Shown piece by piece: positions 1 through 7,420 of a stretch of 25,173 nt of DNA. The notes beneath the pieces are model-generated. The model was given only the letters and a program-made list of their open reading frames with translations, did not search any database and was not told the origin of the DNA. Origin of the DNA: Sedimentisphaerales bacterium (GTDB taxonomy: Bacteria > Planctomycetota > Phycisphaerae > Sedimentisphaerales > SG8-4); contig JAFGCA010000711.1 in assembly GCA_016932895.1 (NCBI GenBank), positions 1-25,173 on the forward strand. Direction: 5' to 3'. The position numbers were made by a program, and so were the translations under genes. Position 1 is the stretch's first letter. Each line of letters opens with the position of its first letter.

Positions 1-450
1 GAGGCGGTGGACCAGCATGGTCGCGTCGGATTGGCCGCCGTATATGTTGGGGTCGATGTCGCCTCCGCCGGCCAGAAGGATCCCGTCGATCCTCTGGGTT
101 TCGAGCAGGGCCTCGACGGCCCGGGGATCGACTTCGGGTTCGCCGGCCGCATCGGGACGCAGCACGATGAGACGCCCGCCGGCCTGCGTCATCACGCGCT
201 GGTACGTGACATCGGTAACGCCGATCCAGCCGATGAGGCTGTTGTCCAGCGAGAAGGCGATGCGCGGCGCGTCGGCGGGCAGCCGCGTGCTTACCCAGCG
301 CGGATAGACGAAACGAAGCGCCGCGTAGATGCTCAAGACGATGCCGATCAGGGCGACCAGCGCCACGCCGATGCGACGCAGCCAGCGCCGACGGCGTCTC
401 GGCGGCCGGGTCGCGTCGCTCGAATGCGGGGTCTCTGGGCTACCGCTCAT
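1..450 (-). CDS. Membrane-anchored peptidase C26 / PuuD-like class-I glutamine amidotransferase (partial, 3' end outside window)
   Basis: The visible 150 residues begin at ATG 450-448 and remain open at the window edge. An arginine-rich stretch (residues 16-26) is followed by a hydrophobic helix at about 27-47, so the protein is probably an N-in, single-pass membrane protein with the catalytic domain outside. Residues 121-138 carry GILLAGGGDIDPNIYG, the glycine-rich oxyanion-hole loop typical of gamma-glutamyl-gamma-aminobutyrate hydrolases (peptidase C26). The catalytic Cys-His-Glu lie beyond the edge and cannot be checked. The start overlaps the end of the upstream ATP-grasp gene by 11 nt (440-450), which suggests translational coupling. 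Known relatives are cytoplasmic and lack the membrane anchor. By family, it would hydrolyse gamma-glutamyl amide bonds; the actual substrate is unknown. Confidence 0.8.
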   Translation of the reverse strand, partial: MSGSPETPHSSDATRPPRRRRRWLRRIGVALVALIGIVLSIYAALRFVYPRWVSTRLPADAPRIAFSLDNSLIGWIGVTDVTYQRVMTQAGGRLIVLRPDAAGEPEVDPRAVEALLETQRIDGILLAGGGDIDPNIYGGQSDATMLVHRL

Positions 451-1816
451 CGTTGCCCGGCCCGCCTTCGCCTGTGATGAGTTCCAGGTTCACCTTCCCG
501 TGACGCAGGAAGACCGCCAGGGGATAAAGCACGCCCAGTGCGGCCCATGGATCGTCGTGCGAAAGGACGTCGTAGATGTTGTCCTTGTGGTCTTCCAGGA
601 GTTGCTTAGCCGTTTTGAGCCGGGCCTTGACGTCGAGATACTCCTTGACGCCGTGGAAGAGGCCCCGGACGCTGCGGCGTTTCGAGCCCGTCCGGAATTC
701 TTCCTTGGCCTGCTCCCAGGAGGCCTTAAGGGCGGCCATGCGTTCTTCGTCGTCGGCGATTTCTTGCAACGTGGCGAGAAAGGCCAGAATCGGCGTTTCG
801 GTACGCACGTCGGTTCGGGTCTTCTCCACCGGTTCGATGTGTCCCTCTGCGGCCAGTTGAAACAGCAGCCAGGGATAGTCCCATCCGGACTCGACCGATT
901 GGTTGAGGCCGCCGAAGAAGCGCGGATTGATTTCGATCAGTTGGGGGGGCGACGCCGGCGTGCCCTCCCAGCGGAAGTCCAGTTGAGCGATGCCGTGCCA
1001 GCCGAGCGATCCCAGGAGCTCGCCGGCGATGCGTTCCATTTCCGGCGCCTCGACGGTCTCGCGCATGACGGTCGCCCCGCGCTCGGCCGGGAAGGCGCGC
1101 AGCCCGCGGTACGTCATGGACGCAACCATCCTGCCTCGGTCGAAAAGGGTCGTCACGCAGTAGTCGTCGCCGGGCACCGCCTCTTGAATGATGGGATAGT
1201 CTTTCTCCTTGAGTTTGAAATGTTCGACGAACTCGGTGACGGTGGATTTCAGTTCGTCGAGCGTCTTGACTTTCCGAATGCCGACGCCGGAGGCCGCTTC
1301 GCGCAGTTTCACGAAAGCGGGCAGTTTCACCTGTGCCGCCGTGGCTTCGAAGTCGGCCATGTCTTTCGGTATCCACGTGGTCGGAATCGGCAGGTTGCGC
1401 TCCATGGCGTAGGCCGCGAGAGCGCCCTTGTCATGTACGCGCTCGATATGCTCGATCTGCGGGACGGGCACACGAATGTGAGGCTCGAAGCGCTCCCGGT
1501 GGCGCGCGATCAGGTACGTTTCCTTATGGATGGGCATCAAAACGTACGGCGTTGTCTCATCTTCAGGCTTGTATTGCCGGACGACCTTCTCCATCGCGTC
1601 GAGAAACGCTTCGGGTTCTTTCGTGGGGTTGGGATAGCGGAATTCCGCGATGCTGTAGCGCGAAAACGATGCGGCCGTCATGCGGTACTCGTCTCCCGTG
1701 ACAACCTGGACGCCGCGCCGTCCGAGGCTGCGGGTGGCTACGAGTGTTTGCCAGCCGCGCGAGAATGTGATGATGGCCCGACCGGCGGGGCCCGCCTTGT
1801 CTATGTGCTCGCTCAT
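440..1816 (-). CDS. ATP-grasp domain carboxylate-amine ligase
   Basis: Encodes 458 residues. The start at 1816 is chosen because AAGGAGGT lies 8 nt upstream; an in-frame ATG at 1873 would put that site inside the gene. A pre-ATP-grasp Rossmann-like domain (about 10-110) is followed by an ATP-grasp fold. FVKLREAASGVGIRK (about 168-182) fits the nucleotide-binding lysine and glycine loop, and LIEINPRFFGG (about 293-303) is the metal-binding E-x-N motif. A helical C-terminal tail of about 130 residues follows. ATP-grasp ligases activate a carboxylate as acyl phosphate and join it to an amine or thiol; the substrates cannot be read from sequence. It is 66 nt downstream of the serine hydrolase gene and overlaps the C26 gene by 11 nt, so the three probably form an operon acting on a peptide-like or amide-containing molecule. 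Fold assignment is firm; substrate is unknown. Confidence 0.85.
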   Translation of the reverse strand: MSEHIDKAGPAGRAIITFSRGWQTLVATRSLGRRGVQVVTGDEYRMTAASFSRYSIAEFRYPNPTKEPEAFLDAMEKVVRQYKPEDETTPYVLMPIHKETYLIARHRERFEPHIRVPVPQIEHIERVHDKGALAAYAMERNLPIPTTWIPKDMADFEATAAQVKLPAFVKLREAASGVGIRKVKTLDELKSTVTEFVEHFKLKEKDYPIIQEAVPGDDYCVTTLFDRGRMVASMTYRGLRAFPAERGATVMRETVEAPEMERIAGELLGSLGWHGIAQLDFRWEGTPASPPQLIEINPRFFGGLNQSVESGWDYPWLLFQLAAEGHIEPVEKTRTDVRTETPILAFLATLQEIADDEERMAALKASWEQAKEEFRTGSKRRSVRGLFHGVKEYLDVKARLKTAKQLLEDHKDNIYDVLSHDDPWAALGVLYPLAVFLRHGKVNLELITGEGGPGNDER

Positions 1817-1882
1817 ATCGAAAGACCTCCTTGTTCGGCTGCGCCGCGCCTTTGGCTTACGCGCCGCTGGCACCTCGTCGCA

Positions 1883-3163
1883 TCAGTCGATGATCGCTTG
1901 TCGGGCCAGCGCTGAGAACCTGGCGTTCAGGTTCGCCTTGCCCGAGGGGTAGACTTGGGCCATGCAGACACCGACCATTTGTTCCTGGGGATCGACGAAG
2001 AAGGTCGTGTACCAGAAGCCGCCCCAGCCGAAGGTGCCGATGCTGCCGATCTCGCCCGATTCGCTGAGGCTGCGCCGGACGGAGACGCCGAGGCCGAAAC
2101 CGAGGCCTTCGTTCAAGTCGCCCACGTGGTCGGCGGTCATCAGTTCTACCGTCTTGCGGCTGAGCAGCCGGACGCCGTCGAGCTGACCGCCGTTGAGCAG
2201 CATCTGGGCGAAGCGTGCATAATCCGGGACCGTCGAGCACAGCCCTCCGCCGCCCGAGTAGTACTCCCTGGGTCCTTCGTAGGGGTAGGTCACCGTGTAG
2301 GTCATCGCGCCGTCCCCGAGGACGTCGTCGCTCAGGCGCTTCAGCCCGCCCTTGCCATCGGGCCCATAAACGGCTGCCAGACGCGACACCTTCTTGTCGG
2401 GCAGATAGAAATACGTATCGTTCATTCGCAAGGGCTCGAAGATACGCTCGCGCAGGAATTCGTCAAACGACATTCCCGAGACGACCTCGACAAGCCGGCC
2501 CAGCACGTCCACGGACAGGCCGTAGGTGAAGGCCTCGCCCGGCTGGTGCACCAGCGGGATTCGCGCGAGCTTCTTTATGTCGTCGCCCAGCAGGTCCTCG
2601 TCCTGGAGCAGGCCGTGGGTGATGCCCGCCTCCTTGTACTTGTCGCCGACGCGCTGGTCCCAATGGTACGTCAGGCCGGACGTGTGCGTCAGGAGGTGGC
2701 GGATCGTGATCGGACGTCGCGCCGGAACGATGTCTCCCTCTGACGATGCGGAGGCCAGGACCGTGGGATTCGTGAATTCCGGGAGGAACCTGGTGATGGG
2801 GTCCTGGAGCTGGAAATGTCCCTCTTCGTAGAGCATCAGCACTGCCACGCTGGTAATGGGTTTGGACATCGAGGCGATCCGGAAGATCGTGTCCGGCTTC
2901 ATCTTGATCTTCTTCTCCCTGTCCTGCATTCCCACGCATTGGAGATAGGCCGTCTTGCCCTCGCGAGCAATCAATGCCACGGCGCCGGCCAGCCGTTCCT
3001 CCTCCACGTGCTTCTCCATCAGAGCGGTGATGCGGCCGAGACGCTCGGTCCCGAGCCGGACCGACCGCGGCGACCCCGAGGGAAGACCTCGGCCAAACGT
3101 CGCCGTGCCCAGCCAGAGCAGGACAGCCAGAATGAACAGGAAAGATCGCTTCGTTGTTCTCAT
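1883..3163 (-). CDS. Secreted serine hydrolase, beta-lactamase/EstB family (peptidase S12-like)
   Basis: Encodes 426 residues from ATG 3163, with GGAGGT 8 nt upstream. The longer in-frame reading from 3268 would bury this site. The first 25 residues (MRTTKRSFLFILAVLLWLG onward) form a signal peptide. SMSK at about 98-101 is the SxxK catalytic motif, YGLSVDVLG at about 214-222 is the Tyr motif as in EstB-type esterases, and a GWGG...T segment near the C-terminus matches the third active-site strand. Family members are class C beta-lactamases, DD-peptidases, D-aminopeptidases and esterases. Most environmental copies such as this are esterases or peptidases rather than resistance enzymes, so I do not claim lactam hydrolysis. 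It is the first gene of the putative operon with the ATP-grasp and C26 genes. Confidence 0.88.
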   Translation of the reverse strand: MRTTKRSFLFILAVLLWLGTATFGRGLPSGSPRSVRLGTERLGRITALMEKHVEEERLAGAVALIAREGKTAYLQCVGMQDREKKIKMKPDTIFRIASMSKPITSVAVLMLYEEGHFQLQDPITRFLPEFTNPTVLASASSEGDIVPARRPITIRHLLTHTSGLTYHWDQRVGDKYKEAGITHGLLQDEDLLGDDIKKLARIPLVHQPGEAFTYGLSVDVLGRLVEVVSGMSFDEFLRERIFEPLRMNDTYFYLPDKKVSRLAAVYGPDGKGGLKRLSDDVLGDGAMTYTVTYPYEGPREYYSGGGGLCSTVPDYARFAQMLLNGGQLDGVRLLSRKTVELMTADHVGDLNEGLGFGLGVSVRRSLSESGEIGSIGTFGWGGFWYTTFFVDPQEQMVGVCMAQVYPSGKANLNARFSALARQAIID

Positions 3164-3210
3164 GACATCATACCTCCACAAGGGACCGCAAGCCTGTTTG
3201 CACAGAGCGC

Positions 3211-3239
3211 ATTCTGACCACAACTCTGTATGGACGCAA
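3211..3239 (-). promoter_or_regulatory. Candidate sigma70-type promoter for the serine hydrolase operon
   Basis: On the minus strand, TTGCGT (3239-3234) is separated by 17 nt from CAGAAT (3216-3211). Transcription would start about 40 nt before the ATG at 3163. The spacing is ideal but the hexamers are imperfect. Confidence 0.35.
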
Positions 3240-3325
3240 GGGAAAAGGTCGTTTTGTACCAAATGCACGCGTCAGGAACTCATGGGCGCTGAGTGTGGTG
3301 CTGCGTGTCGCAAGCGGATAGATTC

Positions 3326-3613
3326 TCAGGCTTTGCGTGGGGTTGGGAGGGTGCGTTCCAGTTCCTGCTCTACCCTCTCAGCGAGGAAAATCTTGAGCAG
3401 AGACTGATAGGGTACATCGCGTTTGTGTGCCAGCAGCTTGAGTTGCTCCAACAGGGATTCCGGCAGCCGCAGTGAGATTGTCTTGGTCGAGGGTTTAAGA
3501 TTGGGAAAGACGACGCGTTTTGCCTTCGACCAATCGACATACTCGCTTGAATCATGCTCGGCCCAGAACTTGCGTTCAGCGTCCTCATTTGCGAATTTCG
3601 GGATCTTTTTCAT
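3326..3613 (-). CDS. CopG/BrnA-type antitoxin (ribbon-helix-helix)
   Basis: Encodes 95 residues. The N-terminal half (KFANEDAERKFWAEHDSSEY, then DWSKAKRVVFPNLKPSTKT) matches the CopG_antitoxin/BrnA family. The segment SLRLPESLLEQLKLLAHKRD (about 47-66) gives the beta strand and first helix of a ribbon-helix-helix DNA-binding fold, and the second helix follows (PYQSLLKIFLAERVEQ). Length is normal for the family and the frame is intact. The start codon overlaps the stop of the upstream toxin remnant as ATGA (3613-3610), the usual coupling of brnT-brnA pairs. Family members neutralise a RelE-fold ribonuclease and repress their own promoter. Here the toxin is truncated, so the antitoxin is effectively orphaned and the native promoter has probably been lost. 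Confidence 0.88.
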   Translation of the reverse strand: MKKIPKFANEDAERKFWAEHDSSEYVDWSKAKRVVFPNLKPSTKTISLRLPESLLEQLKLLAHKRDVPYQSLLKIFLAERVEQELERTLPTPRKA

Positions 3614-3795
3614 AGCGGCCTATACATCTTCCTTTCCTTTCGGCTCAGGTCGCGGGCCGATATGACGCGGATGTTGTTGTTTCGTACCGTAAAAGCAATG
3701 AACAGTAGCCGCCCGTGATCTGTCCGGCCCAGGGCATAATGGCGTTGCTCCTCTTGCGAATGCTTGGGGTCGTCGCCGACCACAAGCGGCTTGTC
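3610..3795 (-). pseudogene. BrnT-family toxin, 5'-truncated remnant
   Basis: The frame ending at the TGA at 3612-3610 reads LVVGDDPKHSQEEQRHYALG, then RTDHGRLLFIAFTVR, then IRVISARDLSRKERKMY. This is the C-terminal two thirds of BrnT toxins (PF04365): the H..EER..iG segment, the LL..ft.R strand and the RiISAR..s..Er..Y signature. Known BrnT proteins are about 90-100 residues and start with a KFEWD...N..KHGV segment of about 30 residues, which is absent. Immediately upstream (from 3796) the DNA encodes the conserved C-terminus and stop codon of the DUF4965 gene. The only nearby in-frame initiator is GTG 3783, giving 57 residues. No ATG lies inside the remnant. I read this as a toxin broken by a rearrangement, probably inactive. 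Confidence 0.75.
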
Positions 3796-5899
3796 AATGC
3801 CCGGCGTATTTTTTCCAGAGCTTCGGGTTGGTGAGGAACTTGATGAAGACGCCGCCGATGACGGGGCGGGCGCGGAAGCCCCGGACCTTGGCGGTGCTGG
3901 TGAAGTACCAGTCGCTGAACGGCACGCGGTCGGGGGATTCATTGACGAATCGGTAGAGCGGCGCGACAAGCTTCTCAAAGTCCCTGTCGTCCTCGGCCAG
4001 CGTGGCCGACCACACGAGCCAGTCGGATTTGGTGAAATCGGCCCGGTTGTCCAGCGGCAGACCGTATTCGTTCTGCGTCTTGAGGTAGAAGGCCACTTCT
4101 TTGCGGGCGATCTCTGGCGAGAAGAGATCCAGGCCGAGGATTTTGTCCCAGACCAGGTTGTACTTCATGCTCCAGGTGTCGGGTCGATCGAAGGCCAGGC
4201 GAAAATGGTCACCGTCATCAGCCATTTCGGGCCACTGCCGGGCCATTTCTTTGGCGGCGCCCCTATACTTTGTTGCTTCATCGTGCAGGCCGCGCATGTC
4301 GCAGAGCATGGCGTAGGCGCCGATGGCGTTAATGGCCTTTAGCGACAGGTTGGTGTTGTGGGCCAGGTGCCCGGTGAAGTCGTCGGTGCAGAGCTGGTTC
4401 TCCGGGTCCAGGCCCTTGTCTTTGAGGTATTGAGCCCACTGGGTGAGCAGATCCCAGTATCGCGCGGCGAAGTCGGCGCTGCCGCTGGCTTTGGCACCGG
4501 CGGCGACCATGAGCATCATGTTGCCGCATTCCTCAATGGGCATCTGATGCTTGATTGTGAGTTCGCCGGTGTCCCGGTCGCGACTGTAGGCCTGGCCGTT
4601 GCCTTTGGGGTAGGTACCGACATCATGGGGTGCGAAGGGAAACGGCCAGTCATCCGAAGCGGCATACTCGAAGACCGGAGCGGCCATGCCGTTGAGCAGG
4701 GTCGGCGAGAACAAGGCAAAGAATGGCGCCGCGGGATAGGAGACATCGACAGTGGCCATGCATCCGTTCGAGAAGCACTCTTTGTGGAAGAACCAGGGCT
4801 CGGTGCCGTCGGGGGAGGCCACGATCTTGCCGCTGGCCCAGGTGTGGCGGTAGGCCAGAGCCACGAGCCGTGCGTAGGCTTCGCCGCCGACGCGACGGGC
4901 GTCGCCGAGCAGTCCGGCGTCGAACGTACATCGCTTGCGGTAGATTTCATCGTACCGCTCGATGCAATGGCGCAGCATGGGAATGAACCCGCCGTGCGCC
5001 TGATAGTACCAGGGGCGGAGCTTCTGGCCCATATACTCGATGGAGAAGATATCGTCGTAGGCCAGGACCATGGTGCGTCGGACCGGCCTCTTCCCGACCC
5101 GGCCCAGATGCAACGTGCAGGCGATGACGGGCCATTCCTTCTCGGCCGGTCGCGGCATGTCCGCATCGTCGGCCTGCGGGATGGCTCCCAACCGGGAAAA
5201 GCCGGTGCGCACCGCGTGGGATGCGACCGCGATTTGACAGTCTTCGTTTGCAGGGACGCCCGCGTAGAGATACCCCCAGTCGATGCGCAGGTTATCGCCG
5301 CTCTTTTCGAGGATCGGCTGGGCGGCCGAGCCCATCGAGACAAACTGCATCCCTGCAACGGGCTCGCGCATCCTGCGCCAGACGACCGCCTGTTTGGCTT
5401 CGTTGACGACCCACTCGCCGGAGGCGTCGAAATAGACAGTCGCGTGGTGCTCGGCACCGTCCGTGGCCTTGGCCTGGTACGTGATAAACGTCACGGGGCT
5501 GCTCAGCAGGTCCAGGTCTGCCGGCAGCATGGGGGTGATGAAGTTGACGCGCAACTCGATGCCGCCCGCTTCGAAGGCATAGCTCGTCATCGTCGGCTTT
5601 ACCAGCCGCGCGGTCTGCATCGCGGCTTCCGGGCAGATCGATTCGGGACCCATGAAGCGATACGTCTTGCCATCGACGCGGACCATGCCCGCCATGGCGT
5701 GGACCGCTCCCGTCCAATGCACGGGCCAGCTTTCGTGAAGATGATCCGAAAACGACCAGACGCTGGTGTATGGGTCCATCGTCACCAGAGGCACGGCCGG
5801 CGGGCGAAAATCCCCCAGCTCGCCGGCCCACGCGCCGGACAGAGCGACGAGGATGATCAGGATGGAAAGCGCTGTTTGTTTGCCTCTCGTTTGCAACAT
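3794..5899 (-). CDS. Secreted DUF4964/DUF5127/DUF4965/DUF1793 protein (fungal glutaminase GtaA-like)
   Basis: Encodes 701 residues. The start at 5899 is chosen because the protein then begins with a clear signal peptide (MLQTRGKQTALSILIILVAL, cleavage after about residue 26, GAWA). The upstream open frame to 6517 overlaps the divergent oxidoreductase gene and is an artefact. Domain order appears to be DUF4964 (about 30-90, PLVTMDPYTSVWSFSDHL), DUF5127 (about 95-310), then DUF4965 (about 320-510, including YRHTWASGKI and HKECFSNGCMATVD) and DUF1793 (about 515-695, EECGNMMLMVAAGAKASG). The family is characterised as glutaminase in Aspergillus GtaA and is built on an alpha/alpha barrel; many bacterial homologues sit in polysaccharide loci and may be glycosidases. 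Substrate is uncertain here. It ends 180 nt before the orphan antitoxin. Confidence 0.82.
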   Translation of the reverse strand: MLQTRGKQTALSILIILVALSGAWAGELGDFRPPAVPLVTMDPYTSVWSFSDHLHESWPVHWTGAVHAMAGMVRVDGKTYRFMGPESICPEAAMQTARLVKPTMTSYAFEAGGIELRVNFITPMLPADLDLLSSPVTFITYQAKATDGAEHHATVYFDASGEWVVNEAKQAVVWRRMREPVAGMQFVSMGSAAQPILEKSGDNLRIDWGYLYAGVPANEDCQIAVASHAVRTGFSRLGAIPQADDADMPRPAEKEWPVIACTLHLGRVGKRPVRRTMVLAYDDIFSIEYMGQKLRPWYYQAHGGFIPMLRHCIERYDEIYRKRCTFDAGLLGDARRVGGEAYARLVALAYRHTWASGKIVASPDGTEPWFFHKECFSNGCMATVDVSYPAAPFFALFSPTLLNGMAAPVFEYAASDDWPFPFAPHDVGTYPKGNGQAYSRDRDTGELTIKHQMPIEECGNMMLMVAAGAKASGSADFAARYWDLLTQWAQYLKDKGLDPENQLCTDDFTGHLAHNTNLSLKAINAIGAYAMLCDMRGLHDEATKYRGAAKEMARQWPEMADDGDHFRLAFDRPDTWSMKYNLVWDKILGLDLFSPEIARKEVAFYLKTQNEYGLPLDNRADFTKSDWLVWSATLAEDDRDFEKLVAPLYRFVNESPDRVPFSDWYFTSTAKVRGFRARPVIGGVFIKFLTNPKLWKKYAGH

Positions 5900-5962
5900 G
5901 CCGGTGACCTTTCTATTCGGCAGATCCGATGTTTGACCGCGCTCGTGTGAGCACCGGGGACC

Positions 5963-5991
5963 ATGGTAGCATGGAAATCCGATGAAGCCAA
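5963..5991 (-). promoter_or_regulatory. Candidate promoter for the DUF4965 gene
   Basis: Minus strand TTGGCT (5991-5986), 17 nt spacer, TACCAT (5968-5963), giving a leader of about 55-60 nt before ATG 5899. It lies in the 243-bp divergent intergenic region shared with the oxidoreductase. The -10 is weak. Confidence 0.3.
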
Positions 5992-6059
5992 GACGCTGCT
6001 CAAATAGGAAGCGGCTGCGCTCTCCGTTTTGGGGCGTGGACTTGTTCGAGGCGGAGTGC

Positions 6060-6088
6060 TTGTGCCGGCGTTTGGGCTGTGGTAGCAT
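6060..6088 (+). promoter_or_regulatory. Candidate promoter for the Gfo/Idh oxidoreductase
   Basis: TTGTGC (6060-6065), 17 nt spacer, TAGCAT (6083-6088), about 48 nt before the likely transcript's start codon at 6143. The -10 resembles the TAGnnT form seen at other starts in this window. Confidence 0.4.
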
Positions 6089-6142
6089 CTGGCGCCGCTT
6101 CCGCGGAGCGGACGACGCTTCACGCGATTTGGAGGCATGTGT

Positions 6143-7276
6143 ATGAGAACGGTTCGATTCGGCATCATCGGTTGCGGGATGATGGGACGGGAGTTCGCCA
6201 GCGCCGCGGCGCGGTGGCTGCATCTTCCCGAGATGACGATCCGGCCGGAAATCGTGGCCATCTGCAATCGCACGCTTGCGGCGCCGAAGATCGAGTGGTT
6301 CAGAGAACGCGTCCCTACGATTCGGCAGGTCACGAGCGACTATCGCGAGTTGCTGGCCAACCCCGACGTCGAGGCGGTTTACATCGCCGTTCCGCATAAC
6401 TTGCACGAGCAGATTTACCGGGCCGCTCTGGAGGCCGGCAAGCATCTGATGGGCGAGAAGCCGTTCGGCATCGATCAGGGCGCCAACGACGCCATTCTTG
6501 CCGCTGTGGAGGAACACCCTGAGTGTTTCGTACGGTGTGCCTCACAGTTCATTTTCTTTCCGGCCGTTCAGCGGATCGGTCGGATGATCGAAGCAGGCGC
6601 ATTCGGTGAGATTCTCGAAGTCAACGCCGGGTTTTTGCATTGCAGCGATCTCAATCCGCTCAAGCCGATCAACTGGAAGCGCACGCTCAAATACAACGGC
6701 GCGTACGGTTGCATGGGCGACCTGGGCCCGCACGTCTGCACCGTGCCCTTGCGCGCCGCCTGGGTCCCGCGCCGCGTACACGCGGTTCTGTCCAACATTG
6801 TGCGTCAGCGGCCCGACGGCCGGGGCGGCACTGCGCCCTGCGAAACCTGGGACAACGCCACGCTGCTGTGTGAGGCTGAAGATCCAACCTCGGGCAGCAT
6901 CTTCCCGATGACCCTTCGGACGCAGCGAATCTCGCCAGGCGAGAAGAACAACTGGTACATTGAGATTCTGGGGACGAAGGCTTCGGTCAAGTACAGCCTG
7001 AAAGAGACCAATACGCTCAGACTTCTCGAATACACACCCGGCGCCGAACAGGCCTGGCGGCGCGTCGACATGGGCCATGAGGTGACGTTTCCCTCGATCA
7101 CCGCCGGTATCTCTCAGTTCGGCATGTCCGACGCCATCCTGCAAATGTGGGCAGCCTTCCTGTACGAGCTGGAGAAGGGCGACGTGCCCGCCCGGTTCGC
7201 CCGGTGCGTAACGCCCGCGGAGACCGCACTGTGGCATAAACTGTTCACGGCAGCCCTCGAATCGCGTGAAGCCTGA
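6143..7276 (+). CDS. Gfo/Idh/MocA family NAD(P)-dependent oxidoreductase
   Basis: Encodes 377 residues. ATG 6143 is preferred over the in-frame ATG 6137 because GGAGG (6131-6135) is 7 nt from the former and only 1 nt from the latter. The N-terminal Rossmann fold shows GIIGCGMMG at 7-15; EKPFG at 105-109 is the family's EKP motif, and GDLGPH at 192-197 fits the D-x-G-x-H active-site motif of the C-terminal domain. Length is typical. The family oxidises, reduces or epimerises sugars and cyclitols in the cytoplasm. No signal peptide is visible. It lies divergent from the secreted DUF4965 gene and near the arabinosidase, so it may process a released sugar, but the substrate cannot be assigned. 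Confidence 0.9.
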   Translation: MRTVRFGIIGCGMMGREFASAAARWLHLPEMTIRPEIVAICNRTLAAPKIEWFRERVPTIRQVTSDYRELLANPDVEAVYIAVPHNLHEQIYRAALEAGKHLMGEKPFGIDQGANDAILAAVEEHPECFVRCASQFIFFPAVQRIGRMIEAGAFGEILEVNAGFLHCSDLNPLKPINWKRTLKYNGAYGCMGDLGPHVCTVPLRAAWVPRRVHAVLSNIVRQRPDGRGGTAPCETWDNATLLCEAEDPTSGSIFPMTLRTQRISPGEKNNWYIEILGTKASVKYSLKETNTLRLLEYTPGAEQAWRRVDMGHEVTFPSITAGISQFGMSDAILQMWAAFLYELEKGDVPARFARCVTPAETALWHKLFTAALESREA

Positions 7277-7304
7277 AGCGTATCTCGTGAAGCGTCGTTG
7301 AGAG

Positions 7305-7400
7305 AAATCAAAGATCAAAGAGCAAAAATCAAAACTGCGGAATCCCGGCGCGCCGGGATGACTTCCTTGTTTTTGCTTTTTGCGATTTACATTTTGATCT
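7305..7400 (+). repeat. Dispersed A/T-armed repeat, copy A
   Basis: The left arm is A-rich (AAATCAAAGATCAAAGAGC). The right arm is T-rich and ends CATTTTGATCT. The arms are partly complementary, so transcripts could fold into a long imperfect hairpin. The centre is a perfect 18-nt GC palindrome (7342-7359). A second copy lies at 19732-19823 and shares both arms and the core GATGACTTCCTT. Both copies end less than 25 nt before a start codon. It resembles a non-autonomous REP/MITE-like element; no transposase is present in the window. Confidence 0.7.
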
Positions 7401-7420
7401 ATCCGTGAGGTGTCCCTCGT

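Noticed and set aside
329..1915. A 528-codon open frame on the plus strand opposite the ATP-grasp gene
   Set aside because: The minus frame has the ATP-grasp motif EINPR and a perfect Shine-Dalgarno; the plus frame has no domain.
1883..3163. Antibiotic-resistance beta-lactamase
   Set aside because: The SxxK and Tyr motifs fit the wider serine hydrolase family, and the third motif is the WGG form common in esterases. Resistance cannot be inferred.
3610..3978. A 122-codon protein spanning the DUF4965 end and the toxin remnant
   Set aside because: Its first half is only an alternative reading of the DUF4965 coding region; only the part after 3795 has BrnT homology.
4358..5950. A 530-codon open frame on the plus strand opposite the DUF4965 gene
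   Set aside because: No recognisable domain; the minus-strand gene has a signal peptide and family motifs.
5900..6517. N-terminal extension of the DUF4965 protein to 6517
   Set aside because: It overlaps the well-supported oxidoreductase gene on the other strand, and the signal peptide begins at 5899.
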